Assembly (NCBI GenBank): GCA_049966155.1
Contig: JBMFVE010000003.1
Span: forward strand, 1 to 64,000
Reading direction: 5' to 3'
From: JBMFVE01 sp049966155
Lineage (GTDB): Bacteria > Bacteroidota > Ignavibacteria > Kryptoniales > JAKASW01
DNA: 64,000 nt
Part shown: piece by piece, positions 25,137 to 32,264 of the stretch
Layout of the letters: every line of letters starts with the position of its first letter
Position numbering within the stretch: the stretch's first letter is position 1
The notes under the pieces: generated by a model
Database searches by the model: none
Told to the model about the DNA's origin: nothing
Seen by the model: the letters and a program-made list of their open reading frames with translations, nothing else
Translations under genes and position numbers: made by a program

Positions 25137-25786
25137 AGCCGCTCTTCGATGTATCCTGACAACTGAGCAAATCCAGCAAAGTACTTAACAGCCATGATCA
25201 GCGCAAGCTTTTCTCGTTGAGTAAGTTTCTCGGAGGTTGCTCGGTAATCCATCTTCCGAAGTACATCTTTGAGCAATTTGGTCACCTCATCGAGTTTGGC
25301 CTGTTGGTGCAAAATCACGGCTCTTTGCTGGCTTTTTGAAATTTTTTTCTTCAATAAGCTAAAGTGCCTGCGGCAAAAAAGGATATCATCTGGCGCGTTT
25401 TCAAAAAAGGTGTCTTTAGAAACCAGTTCCGCAACCGAGTCCAGAGCTCTATCCTGAGCTTCTTTAGAAATTTTACAGCAAAGACAGTCAGTTACACTTG
25501 TAGTCAGTGTGGTGGAGGAGGAGATCAGGGCTGCATATAGAATCGCTATTCCAGAAGGATCTCCGTACTTTGGGACTAGATTTGTGTGAAAGGAACAAAA
25601 CCCGCCGCTGTTCTCGAATTTCTTTCGAAAAGGTGAGTCGTTCACGTTTTCGTAAAAAAGATTTTCCAGATAGGAGTGAACAGCTTCATCCTGAGCAAAA
25701 CAAACAGGGCAACCGGGTTTTTTCAACGTGCTGATCAGTCTGGCAGCAGAAAGGGAAAGATTGTTGATTTCCAGTTGATTTTTCAT
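25133..25786 (-). CDS. Double C-x2-C/C-x2-H protein 1 (DUF6062-like)
   Basis: This 217-residue protein is the first of three paralogues downstream of the dynamin-like gene, with a 15-base gap. Module A has GCPVCFAQDEAVHSYLENLF then GFCSFHTNL; module B has CLCCKISKEAQDRALDSVAE then LFCRRHFSLL. The rest is helical, with a long basic helix (QQAKLDEVTKLLKDVLRKMD). No enzyme motif is visible. The conserved Cys/His sets suggest two structural zinc sites per protein. The function is unknown; the genetic context ties it to the GTPase. Confidence 0.7.
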   Translation of the reverse strand: MKNQLEINNLSLSAARLISTLKKPGCPVCFAQDEAVHSYLENLFYENVNDSPFRKKFENSGGFCSFHTNLVPKYGDPSGIAILYAALISSSTTLTTSVTDCLCCKISKEAQDRALDSVAELVSKDTFFENAPDDILFCRRHFSLLKKKISKSQQRAVILHQQAKLDEVTKLLKDVLRKMDYRATSEKLTQREKLALIMAVKYFAGFAQLSGYIEERL

Positions 25787-25801
25787 ATCATTATCCTGGA
25801 G

Positions 25802-27580
25802 TTAATTTCCAGAAATCTTCGACAGAGCCAGATGAAACGATTGAATCTGGTTGAGCATATTTTCTAAGTGAGCTGTCTTTTGTGCGGTCTCTGCAGCTTT
25901 GTGGTTCCTGAGCTCCAGAGCTGTTGAAATTACATTCCTAATTTTATTAATGTGAGATGTGACTGCATCTGTTAATGTTGCAGTAAGACGAGATACGGTA
26001 CTGTCCATTCTCTGTATGAAGTCGTACCTAATTCTGCCAAGATGCCTGTCGAACTCAATTGCAAGGTTTGCGCTTGCCTTCTTATAAATCAAATTATGCG
26101 CTATGGGCCTCGGTAAACTTCTAACTATGGCGTCGGAAACTTCTTCCAGTGATGGTTTAATGTCTTCAAGTATCATGTAATAGAACTCTGATTCTTCTGA
26201 GAAAATCTCATTTTCCTCGATTGATTCAAAGGAAATGTCGAACAAGGAAGCGGATTCCCGATAGATCTCATCGACAAGTTTGTTTAGCCTACCAACCAGG
26301 CTAGACGCGTAGTTATTAAAAACCTCTTTGATTTTTATATCCTCTATCGCTCTCCATTGTTCGACAGAAGTGGATATAATCTCAACAATGGCCCTATCAA
26401 GCTCACGGGAAAATTCTGAGGGCTTCAATTTCCTGTTTGCATCGGCAGCGTTTTTAAGATCAGCTTCAAGTTTTGGGAAATCTTCTTTCTTAAATTTTTC
26501 AATGTCGTCGTCTAACAAATCAGTAATCTTTTTCACTGAGGATCGAATCAGCTCGACAATTTCATTGTTTTGCTTTATGGATTCACTGATGAATGCTTCA
26601 AACCTACCGATCTTTATCCTGAGGTTTTCATCCGATTCCTTCAGGGTTTTAAGCTGAAGTTTTATGAGGAAACTTATCTCATTGATTGACTCTATGGCTC
26701 TTCTGACAGCATTATTAATAAGGAGTTCATTTTTTTCCACACGCAAGAAATCAAGAAGCGTTTCCTCCAGTTCTAAGAGACCACTCTTTTGAAGAAGGTC
26801 ATTGTCCCCAGTTAATTTAGCGTTCAACGCATTTCTTGCGCTAATGGGATACAACTTTATTTTTTTGAAAAGTTCGTCAGAATTGTCTTTCAACTCATTG
26901 GTAAGAGTATTTACATTGAAAGCCACGGCTTCGTTCAAATCCGATTGCGTCAGAAGGTCAATCTTGTTCAGCACAAAGAAAATTTTATTAACGGATGACT
27001 TAATACTCCGCAGGTACTCGAGCTCTGTCTGACTGAGAGGCTGGTCTGGAGTTAACAGGAATATGGAAGCATCAGAATTGGGGATGAATTTGTAAGCAAC
27101 GTCTGTATTATGAGCGTAAACGGATCCGACACCTGGTGTATCGACAAGCTGTAGCCCTTCCCTTAAAAATTTGCTTGGAAGCTCTATTTTCACACTCTCA
27201 ACATGCTTTACATTATTTGGATTGAGCTTTTCAGTCACGTATTCGGCAAGCTGAGATCTCCTTATAGTTTCAATGTGCTTGTCTGTAAAATGTACAGTAA
27301 TCTTCTCTTCAGAGTTGTACTTGATAACTGTAACAATTGATGTGAGTGGTATCACAGCAGACGGGAGAATGCTGTCGCCAATGAGAGCATTTACAAGAGT
27401 AGACTTGCCCCTCTTAAACTGTCCGACTACCACAAGATTGAAAAGTTCTTCTTTAACCCTCGTCGCTATCTGTCCAATTTTTCTTGAGGATTCTGGAAAA
27501 TCCTTTTCCAACGCCTGGCAAATCTGGGAGAGGAGATCGGTGGTTAGTTTTTTCTTTTCAGAAGCTGTTTGTCTGTTCAT
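25802..27580 (-). CDS. Bacterial dynamin-like GTPase
   Basis: The 592-residue large GTPase carries the G1 P-loop GQFKRGKST (residues 53-61), the G2 threonine in LPSAVIPLTSIVT, the G3 motif VDTPGVGS and the G4 motif LNKIDLL. A long helical region follows (about 300-590) with strongly charged heptads (for example EKFKKEDFPKLEADLKNAAD), consistent with the dynamin stalk. A less polar patch near residues 490-530 (VSDAIVRSLPRPIAHNLIYK) may be a membrane paddle. The family tubulates, fuses or remodels membranes. It heads the eight-gene minus-strand operon ending at 21714. The SD (AGGAG, 27588-27592) sits 7 bases before the ATG but within a hairpin arm. Confidence 0.92.
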   Translation of the reverse strand: MNRQTASEKKKLTTDLLSQICQALEKDFPESSRKIGQIATRVKEELFNLVVVGQFKRGKSTLVNALIGDSILPSAVIPLTSIVTVIKYNSEEKITVHFTDKHIETIRRSQLAEYVTEKLNPNNVKHVESVKIELPSKFLREGLQLVDTPGVGSVYAHNTDVAYKFIPNSDASIFLLTPDQPLSQTELEYLRSIKSSVNKIFFVLNKIDLLTQSDLNEAVAFNVNTLTNELKDNSDELFKKIKLYPISARNALNAKLTGDNDLLQKSGLLELEETLLDFLRVEKNELLINNAVRRAIESINEISFLIKLQLKTLKESDENLRIKIGRFEAFISESIKQNNEIVELIRSSVKKITDLLDDDIEKFKKEDFPKLEADLKNAADANRKLKPSEFSRELDRAIVEIISTSVEQWRAIEDIKIKEVFNNYASSLVGRLNKLVDEIYRESASLFDISFESIEENEIFSEESEFYYMILEDIKPSLEEVSDAIVRSLPRPIAHNLIYKKASANLAIEFDRHLGRIRYDFIQRMDSTVSRLTATLTDAVTSHINKIRNVISTALELRNHKAAETAQKTAHLENMLNQIQSFHLALSKISGN

Positions 27581-27690
27581 AAAAAAACTCCTACATCTCT
27601 GTAGGAGTTATCAATCCCGTGCTAAAGCGGGATAATTCTCAGCGAACTCCATCGCTGACATAATTTAGCGTCTTTTTTTTAATCAATCAA
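27581..27690 (-). promoter_or_regulatory. Structured leader of the dynamin operon (promoter, three hairpins, terminator over the SD)
   Basis: On the minus strand, TTGATT (27690-27685), a 17-base spacer and TAAATT (27667-27662) form a promoter. Three hairpins follow: TCAGCGA/TCGCTGA (27639-27645 with 27652-27658), ATCCCG/CGGGAT (27614-27619 with 27628-27633) and AACTCCTAC/GTAGGAGTT (27601-27609 with 27586-27594). The last is followed by T residues to base 27581, directly before the ATG, and its 3' arm contains the AGGAG ribosome site. One fold would both terminate transcription and hide the SD. The loop of the first hairpin contains GGAGTT, complementary to AACTCC in the last, so a rival pairing exists. 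It could instead be a dispersed repeat. Confidence 0.55.
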
Positions 27691-27807
27691 CTCAAATTTA
27701 GCAATTAGAGTTCTCCTTTTTAAGGTGCACAATCTGGCTTCACAAAAAGGGGAAGCCCTTATTTTGTCGCTGTGACCTGCCCTGTGACGATATGTCTTCA
27801 GAAAACT

Positions 27808-28349
27808 TTAGAATTTGTAGTCTACACCAAGTGCAAGTATGTAGAATCCAAATCCCACTCTTGCCTGTGCTGCCCAATTGTCGTTAAAGAAGTACCGTAT
27901 CCCGGCGCTTCCACCTAAAGTAAATCCCCCTCTGAAGGACTGTAATTTCCGACATATTGATTGTTCCATTTCCATGAGGCAACCTCATAGCCGAGCACCA
28001 ATCCAAGGAATGGATCCAGCTTTTTGTTCTCAAGTACAAAGTGGTACATGCCCGAGACCCCAAAGTCAATATATGTCCAGGATCCAGTTGTGGCAAAAAA
28101 GGTCTCATTGTAAGAATAGTAGTCAAAGAGTCCGCCTACTCCGATTATGCCAGGGCCAACTTCTCCTGGTTGAGTGACAGCGCGCTCGTAATCGAGACCC
28201 AGAGTAAGTGCACTACCAACACCGCTTAGGCCCAGATGAGGACCGGCATAATTCTTCCCGGTTTCGAACTGAGCTTTTGCCTGTCCAACCAGCATCAATA
28301 CCATAATTACTGCGCTGAACAGAACTATACGAACCAGAAAATGACGCAT
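27808..28349 (-). pseudogene. Small outer-membrane beta-barrel protein gene with a frameshift in a G-run
   Basis: The ATG at 28349 follows a strong AAGGAGG, and the first 22 residues or so are a signal peptide (ending AKA). Alternating strands then follow (GPHLGLSGVGSALTLGLDY, YIDFGVSGMYHFVLEN, LDPFLGLVLGYEVAS), as in small porin-like barrels. The frame ends early at 27915-27917 (NYSPSEGDLL). In the next frame the barrel continues as GIRYFFNDNWAAQARVGF and finishes ILALGVDYKF with a terminal Phe, stopping at 27808-27810. The two halves are separated by a run of five G (27926-27930 on the plus strand as C); six would restore one frame of about 180 residues. It may be phase variation, decay or a sequencing error. 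Confidence 0.75.
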
Positions 28350-28476
28350 TACTTTCCTCCTTTTGATTTGTTATGAATTAGTTATGGATTGTCCGTCGAG
28401 AGGGACAAAAGATGATTCTCTGAATTGATTTAGGATAATCCACAACCCAAGATAAGAGCTAGTACATCATTTCGCA

Positions 28477-28492
28477 TGTGACTTAGGTCACC
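28477..28492. promoter_or_regulatory. CRP/FNR-family-like operator between divergent genes
   Basis: TGTGA-N6-TCACC at 28477-28492 matches the CRP-type consensus TGTGA-N6-TCACA at nine of ten conserved positions. It lies between the divergent starts of the barrel gene (28349, minus) and birA (28541, plus), so it could serve either. No regulator of this family is encoded in the window. Confidence 0.35.
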
Positions 28493-28540
28493 TTCAGGCA
28501 CTGCCTTTGCTTTCTAAGAGTATAAACATAAATTTATTCA

Positions 28541-29290
28541 GTGGGCCTTAGCTTTGACATATATAGGTTTCATGAAATCGATTCCACAAATGACTACCTG
28601 ATGAAATTAGGACGAGAAGGCTTTCCAGAAGGTGTTGTAGCTGTTGCAGATTTTCAAACTAAAGGCAGGGGAAGGTTTGGACGCAAATGGGTTTCCGAAG
28701 AATCCAGGAACCTTCTCTTTTCTCTTTTGCTGCGACCTGCTTTTCTTAACTTAGATGAGATTTTTATTCTTACATTTGCCGCTGCAGTGTCTGCAGCTGA
28801 CACAGTTGAGGAAGTAAGTGGTTTGGAAGTCACACTGAAATGGCCTAACGATGTCCTTGTGCATGGCAAGAAAATTTGCGGCATACTTCTCGAGGGGAGT
28901 TTTGACTCCGGTTTGTTAAATTATGTTGTCATGGGGATTGGTTTGAATGTAAACCAAAAAAGATTTGATGAAGCTCTTTCTTCAATTGCCACATCGATGG
29001 CAATTGCAACGGGAAGTGATTTTGACCGTGACGAGTTGTTGTTCTCTTTTTTAGCTCGGTTTTCCGCAGTTTACGATGTTGTCAGGAAAAGGGATTTTTA
29101 TTTTGTAATGAAAAGATGGAGAGAAAGATGCAAAATGTTCGGCAAAAAGGTCGAGGTAAACATTGGGAATATGTCTTTTGAGGGAATATTTGAAGACGTC
29201 GGAGATGATGGAAAACTTATACTGAAGACCTCTGAAGGAGTGAGATACTTTAGTGCCGGTGAAGTCAAAATTAACATAAAGGAGGATTAA
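28541..29290 (+). CDS. birA: Biotin--[acetyl-CoA-carboxylase] ligase
   Basis: The 249-residue enzyme activates biotin with ATP and attaches it to a lysine of biotin carboxyl carrier proteins. The substrate loop is GRGRFGRKW and the biotin-contacting strand is LKWPNDVLVHGKKICGILLE. A C-terminal SH3-like domain follows (KKVEVNIGNMSFEGIFEDV). It lacks an N-terminal helix-turn-helix, so it is not a DNA-binding repressor of the E. coli type. The start is GTG at 28541, with no clear ribosome site. Its TAA overlaps the ATG of coaX (TAATG), beginning a tightly packed run of genes through 37968. Confidence 0.93.
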   Translation: MGLSFDIYRFHEIDSTNDYLMKLGREGFPEGVVAVADFQTKGRGRFGRKWVSEESRNLLFSLLLRPAFLNLDEIFILTFAAAVSAADTVEEVSGLEVTLKWPNDVLVHGKKICGILLEGSFDSGLLNYVVMGIGLNVNQKRFDEALSSIATSMAIATGSDFDRDELLFSFLARFSAVYDVVRKRDFYFVMKRWRERCKMFGKKVEVNIGNMSFEGIFEDVGDDGKLILKTSEGVRYFSAGEVKINIKED

Positions 29291-30066
29291 TGCTTCTTTG
29301 TATTGATGTAGGAAACACACATACTGTCTTTGGAGTTTACCGGGGATCCAGACTTTACAGGGACTATCGTGTTGCCAGTGAAATAGCCAGAACTGAGGAT
29401 GAGATTGGAATTGTTATCGTTTCCCTTTTGAGAAACGACAGGATTGACCCTGGAAGGATTATGTCCGTTGGGATCTCATCTGTGGTTCCAAATCTAACAG
29501 ACATACTCAGGCGAATGTCAGCAAAGTATTTCAACTGTGAACCCATGGTGGTTAGCGCGTCCCTTGACCTGGGTATAAAAATAGATTATGAGGACCCTCA
29601 CGCTGTTGGAAGTGACCGTATTTGCAACGCAGTTGCTGGATTTGAAAAGTTCGGAGGACCTTTGATCATTATAGATTTTGGCACTGCAACAACTTTTGAT
29701 GTTATTTCGGTAGATGGCACGTATTTGGGAGGTGCAATTGCCCCTGGACTTGAGACAGCAGCACAAGATTTGCAAAGGCGGGCAGCGAAGCTCCCAAAAA
29801 TCGAATTAAAATTTCCTGCTAACATCATAGGTAAAAATACTGTCGCGAGCATGCAAAGTGGCATTATGTTTGGGGCTGTTGAATCCATGGAGGGGATAGT
29901 TCGCCGGATTAAGAATGAAATTGGCGAATCAGCGAAAGTTGTTGCTACAGGCGGTTATGCGGGCATATTAGCTTCCGCATCAAGGATTATCAATGCAGTG
30001 GAGCCATCCCTTGTTTTGGAAGGAGTCAGGATTATTTATGAAAAAAATCAGAAGAAAAGGAAATAA
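29290..30066 (+). CDS. coaX: Type III pantothenate kinase
   Basis: This 258-residue ASKHA-fold kinase phosphorylates pantothenate, the first step of coenzyme A synthesis. The phosphate-1 motif is DVGNTHTVFGVY. The catalytic region is DPHAVGSDRICNAVAGF and the phosphate-2 loop is IDFGTATTFDVI. AAAGGAGG lies before the ATG. CoaX typically requires K+ or NH4+ and resists feedback by CoA. Adjacency of birA and coaX is a common bacterial arrangement. The end overlaps the acetyltransferase gene by 29 bases. Confidence 0.95.
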   Translation: MLLCIDVGNTHTVFGVYRGSRLYRDYRVASEIARTEDEIGIVIVSLLRNDRIDPGRIMSVGISSVVPNLTDILRRMSAKYFNCEPMVVSASLDLGIKIDYEDPHAVGSDRICNAVAGFEKFGGPLIIIDFGTATTFDVISVDGTYLGGAIAPGLETAAQDLQRRAAKLPKIELKFPANIIGKNTVASMQSGIMFGAVESMEGIVRRIKNEIGESAKVVATGGYAGILASASRIINAVEPSLVLEGVRIIYEKNQKKRK

Positions 30067-30529
30067 AAGCAATTCATTACGCTTTGGGAAAAATATAATA
30101 AAGATTAGAAGGGCTCGAGAGGCAGATCTCGATCGCATTGTAAAAATAAGTACTTCGGTACGCGAGATAGAAAACTACAGTGGCCAGCAAATGACCAGGG
30201 AAGACTTCTTGCAGTTCGTGAGATCCCGCACGGCTTTGATGTTTGTAGCAGAGGTTAATGGCGAAACCATTGGATACATAACGGTTTACAAAGCAGGAAA
30301 CTATTTTTATTTACCATACGCTGTAGTTGACAGGCACTGGCGCGGCCAGGGTGTGGGTGGTGCATTGCTAAAATATGTGGAAGGATTGGCACAAAAGGCC
30401 GGCGCAGAGTATATTTTAATGAGCGTTTACAAGGACAACTCCAAAGTGCATTCAATTTTGAAGTTGCACGGTTATAAAGCTAGCAGAGAACTTATACAGT
30501 ATTCAAAGGTAATCAAAGGAAAGAAATGA
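30038..30529 (+). CDS. GNAT family N-acetyltransferase
   Basis: The ATG at 30038 (preceded by AGGA) gives 163 residues with a basic N-terminus (MKKIRRKGNKSNS). The acetyl-CoA-binding motif A is VVDRHWRGQGVGGALLKYVE, followed by AEYILMSVYKDNSKVHSIL and HGYKASREL, the usual end of the GNAT fold. The substrate is unknown; family members acetylate ribosomal proteins, amines or small molecules. It overlaps coaX upstream (29 bases) and the mutase gene downstream (ATGA), so it is translated within the same polycistron. Confidence 0.88.
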   Translation: MKKIRRKGNKSNSLRFGKNIIKIRRAREADLDRIVKISTSVREIENYSGQQMTREDFLQFVRSRTALMFVAEVNGETIGYITVYKAGNYFYLPYAVVDRHWRGQGVGGALLKYVEGLAQKAGAEYILMSVYKDNSKVHSILKLHGYKASRELIQYSKVIKGKK

Positions 30530-31887
30530 ATGACTTAATAGTAAGTATTTCAGGCCTGCGAGGAATTGTGGGGAAGAGTCTCACACAGCAGGTTATAAAA
30601 GATTATGCAAAAGCTTTTGCGGAATTTGTGAAACGGGGAAAAGTAATAGTCGGTAGGGATGGGCGTTATCATGGCGCTGAAATATCTCGTATATTGGTTG
30701 AGTCTCTCTCTCTTTTCGGATGTGACGTAATCGATATTGGAGTATGCCCAACACCAACAGTTCAGCTCGCTGTTGAACATTCAGATGCAGCAGGCGGAAT
30801 AGCTGTTACAGCCAGTCATAATCCGATGGAATGGAATGGATTAAAATTCATTAACTCGGAAGGCATCTTTCTTGATGAACAAGAAAATGAGATACTTCAT
30901 TCATTTTTAAATGTGGATGATAAGCATAAGCCAGGGAATCCGGGCAAGATAACTTCAGATGAGTCGTTTGTCAGAGATCACATTAGAAGAGTTCTTGCAA
31001 TTAAAATAATCGATGTTGAAAGAATAAGGAAGCGCAGGTTTAGAGTTGTTGTGGACTGTGTCAATGCTGGTGGAGCCTTTGTCGTCCCTGAAATTCTTAA
31101 TGAGTTCGGTTGTGAAATTACCAGGATTAATTGCGAACCAACAGGTAAATTCCAGCGCAACCCAGAACCTCTGCCCGAGAACCTGACAGGTTTGATGACT
31201 CGTGTAAAGCAGGAGCGTGCTGATTTCGGAATTGCAGTTGATCCTGATGTTGATCGACTGGTTCTTATCACCGAGAACGGAGAACCATTTGGTGAGGAAT
31301 ATACCATTACCCAGGCTGTAAAATTTGTCTTAGGGAAAGTAGATAAGGAAAAGAGAATCGCCGTTGTAAACTTATCGACGACTCGTGCAGTGGACGTTGT
31401 TTCTAACCTGCTTGAAGGTAAGATTTTCAGATCAAGAGTTGGAGAAATAAACGTTGTTAAGAAAATGAAGGAAGTTAATGCTCCAATTGGCGGAGAAGGT
31501 AGCGGAGGTGTCATTTTTCCCGAAGTGCATTATGGTAGAGACGCTATTGTTGGGATTGGACTTACGCTTCAGCATCTCGTAGAATTTGGTGGGACTTTGT
31601 CAGAATTGAAAAATAGCCTTCCAAAATTCGAGATTGTAAAGAAAAGAATGGCTTTAGATGGTCAAAATCCAGACGACGTTGTGCATAAGATTGCCTCTCG
31701 ATTTAGATCGGACAAATCAGTCAATTTGAACTATGATGACGGACTTAAGATAGATGCACCGGGTTTTTGGGTTCACCTGCGCAAGTCGAATACAGAACCC
31801 ATCATTCGCGTTGTTGCCGAAGCTCCTACCAGAGCAGAGGCAGAGATGCACGTTGAACAGATTTTAAATATTGCAAGAGAACCCTGA
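30526..31887 (+). CDS. Phosphoglucomutase/phosphomannomutase family enzyme
   Basis: The 453-residue alpha-D-phosphohexomutase has four domains. The catalytic phosphoserine is Ser97 in TASHNPMEWNGLKF. The metal loop is DPDVDRLVLI. The sugar-binding loop is GGEGSGGVIFPE. The phosphate-binding domain contains RKSNTEPIIRVV. The size and loop sequence would also suit a phosphoglucosamine mutase (GlmM), so I leave the exact sugar open. It interconverts 1- and 6-phosphosugars that feed polysaccharide and cell-wall synthesis. It overlaps its neighbours on both sides (ATGA upstream, TGATG downstream). Confidence 0.9.
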   Translation: MNDLIVSISGLRGIVGKSLTQQVIKDYAKAFAEFVKRGKVIVGRDGRYHGAEISRILVESLSLFGCDVIDIGVCPTPTVQLAVEHSDAAGGIAVTASHNPMEWNGLKFINSEGIFLDEQENEILHSFLNVDDKHKPGNPGKITSDESFVRDHIRRVLAIKIIDVERIRKRRFRVVVDCVNAGGAFVVPEILNEFGCEITRINCEPTGKFQRNPEPLPENLTGLMTRVKQERADFGIAVDPDVDRLVLITENGEPFGEEYTITQAVKFVLGKVDKEKRIAVVNLSTTRAVDVVSNLLEGKIFRSRVGEINVVKKMKEVNAPIGGEGSGGVIFPEVHYGRDAIVGIGLTLQHLVEFGGTLSELKNSLPKFEIVKKRMALDGQNPDDVVHKIASRFRSDKSVNLNYDDGLKIDAPGFWVHLRKSNTEPIIRVVAEAPTRAEAEMHVEQILNIAREP

Positions 31888-32264
31888 TGGCAAAGTTGAT
31901 CCTGATTGCGGATGACAATGCTGACAATATCTTTCTCATAAGAAAACTCATTAGTAGAGCACATCTCGATGTCGAAATTGCCGAGGCACAAACAGGTAGA
32001 GATGCGCTCTCTCTGGCGATTCAGAGACGTCCTGCAGTGATTCTCCTTGACATGAAAATGCCTGATATGGATGGATATGAGACTGCATCTGCATTAAAGG
32101 CAATGGAAGAAACAAGGCGGATTCCGATCGTTGCGGTTACAGCTCAGGCAATGGTGGGCGATAAGGAGAAAGCTCTGGAAGCGGGTTGTGACGAGTATAT
32201 TTCAAAGCCAATTGAACCGGAAATTCTTGTTAGAACTATTCAAAAATATTTAGAACGTACGTGA
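31887..32264 (+). CDS. Single-domain response regulator (CheY/DivK-like)
   Basis: This 125-residue receiver domain has no output domain. The acidic pair is in IADDNADN, the phosphoacceptor Asp55 in LLDMKMPDMDGY, the Thr in VAVTAQAM and the Lys in YISKPIEP. It resembles DivK-type regulators that pass phosphate or bind a kinase. Its start overlaps the mutase stop (TGATG) and its stop overlaps the GTG of the hybrid kinase, so the kinase product is the likely phosphodonor. Confidence 0.93.
   Translation: MAKLILIADDNADNIFLIRKLISRAHLDVEIAEAQTGRDALSLAIQRRPAVILLDMKMPDMDGYETASALKAMEETRRIPIVAVTAQAMVGDKEKALEAGCDEYISKPIEPEILVRTIQKYLERT

Noticed and set aside
27724..27760. Terminator GGCTTC/GAAGCC after the barrel gene
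   Set aside because: On the minus strand, where it would be needed, no T-run follows; on the plus strand a weak T-rich stretch follows but there is no plus-strand gene upstream.
30978..31514. A 178-codon open frame antisense to the hexomutase gene
   Set aside because: The opposite strand is a clear enzyme with all catalytic motifs; the antisense product is Ser/Thr/Pro-rich without recognisable features.
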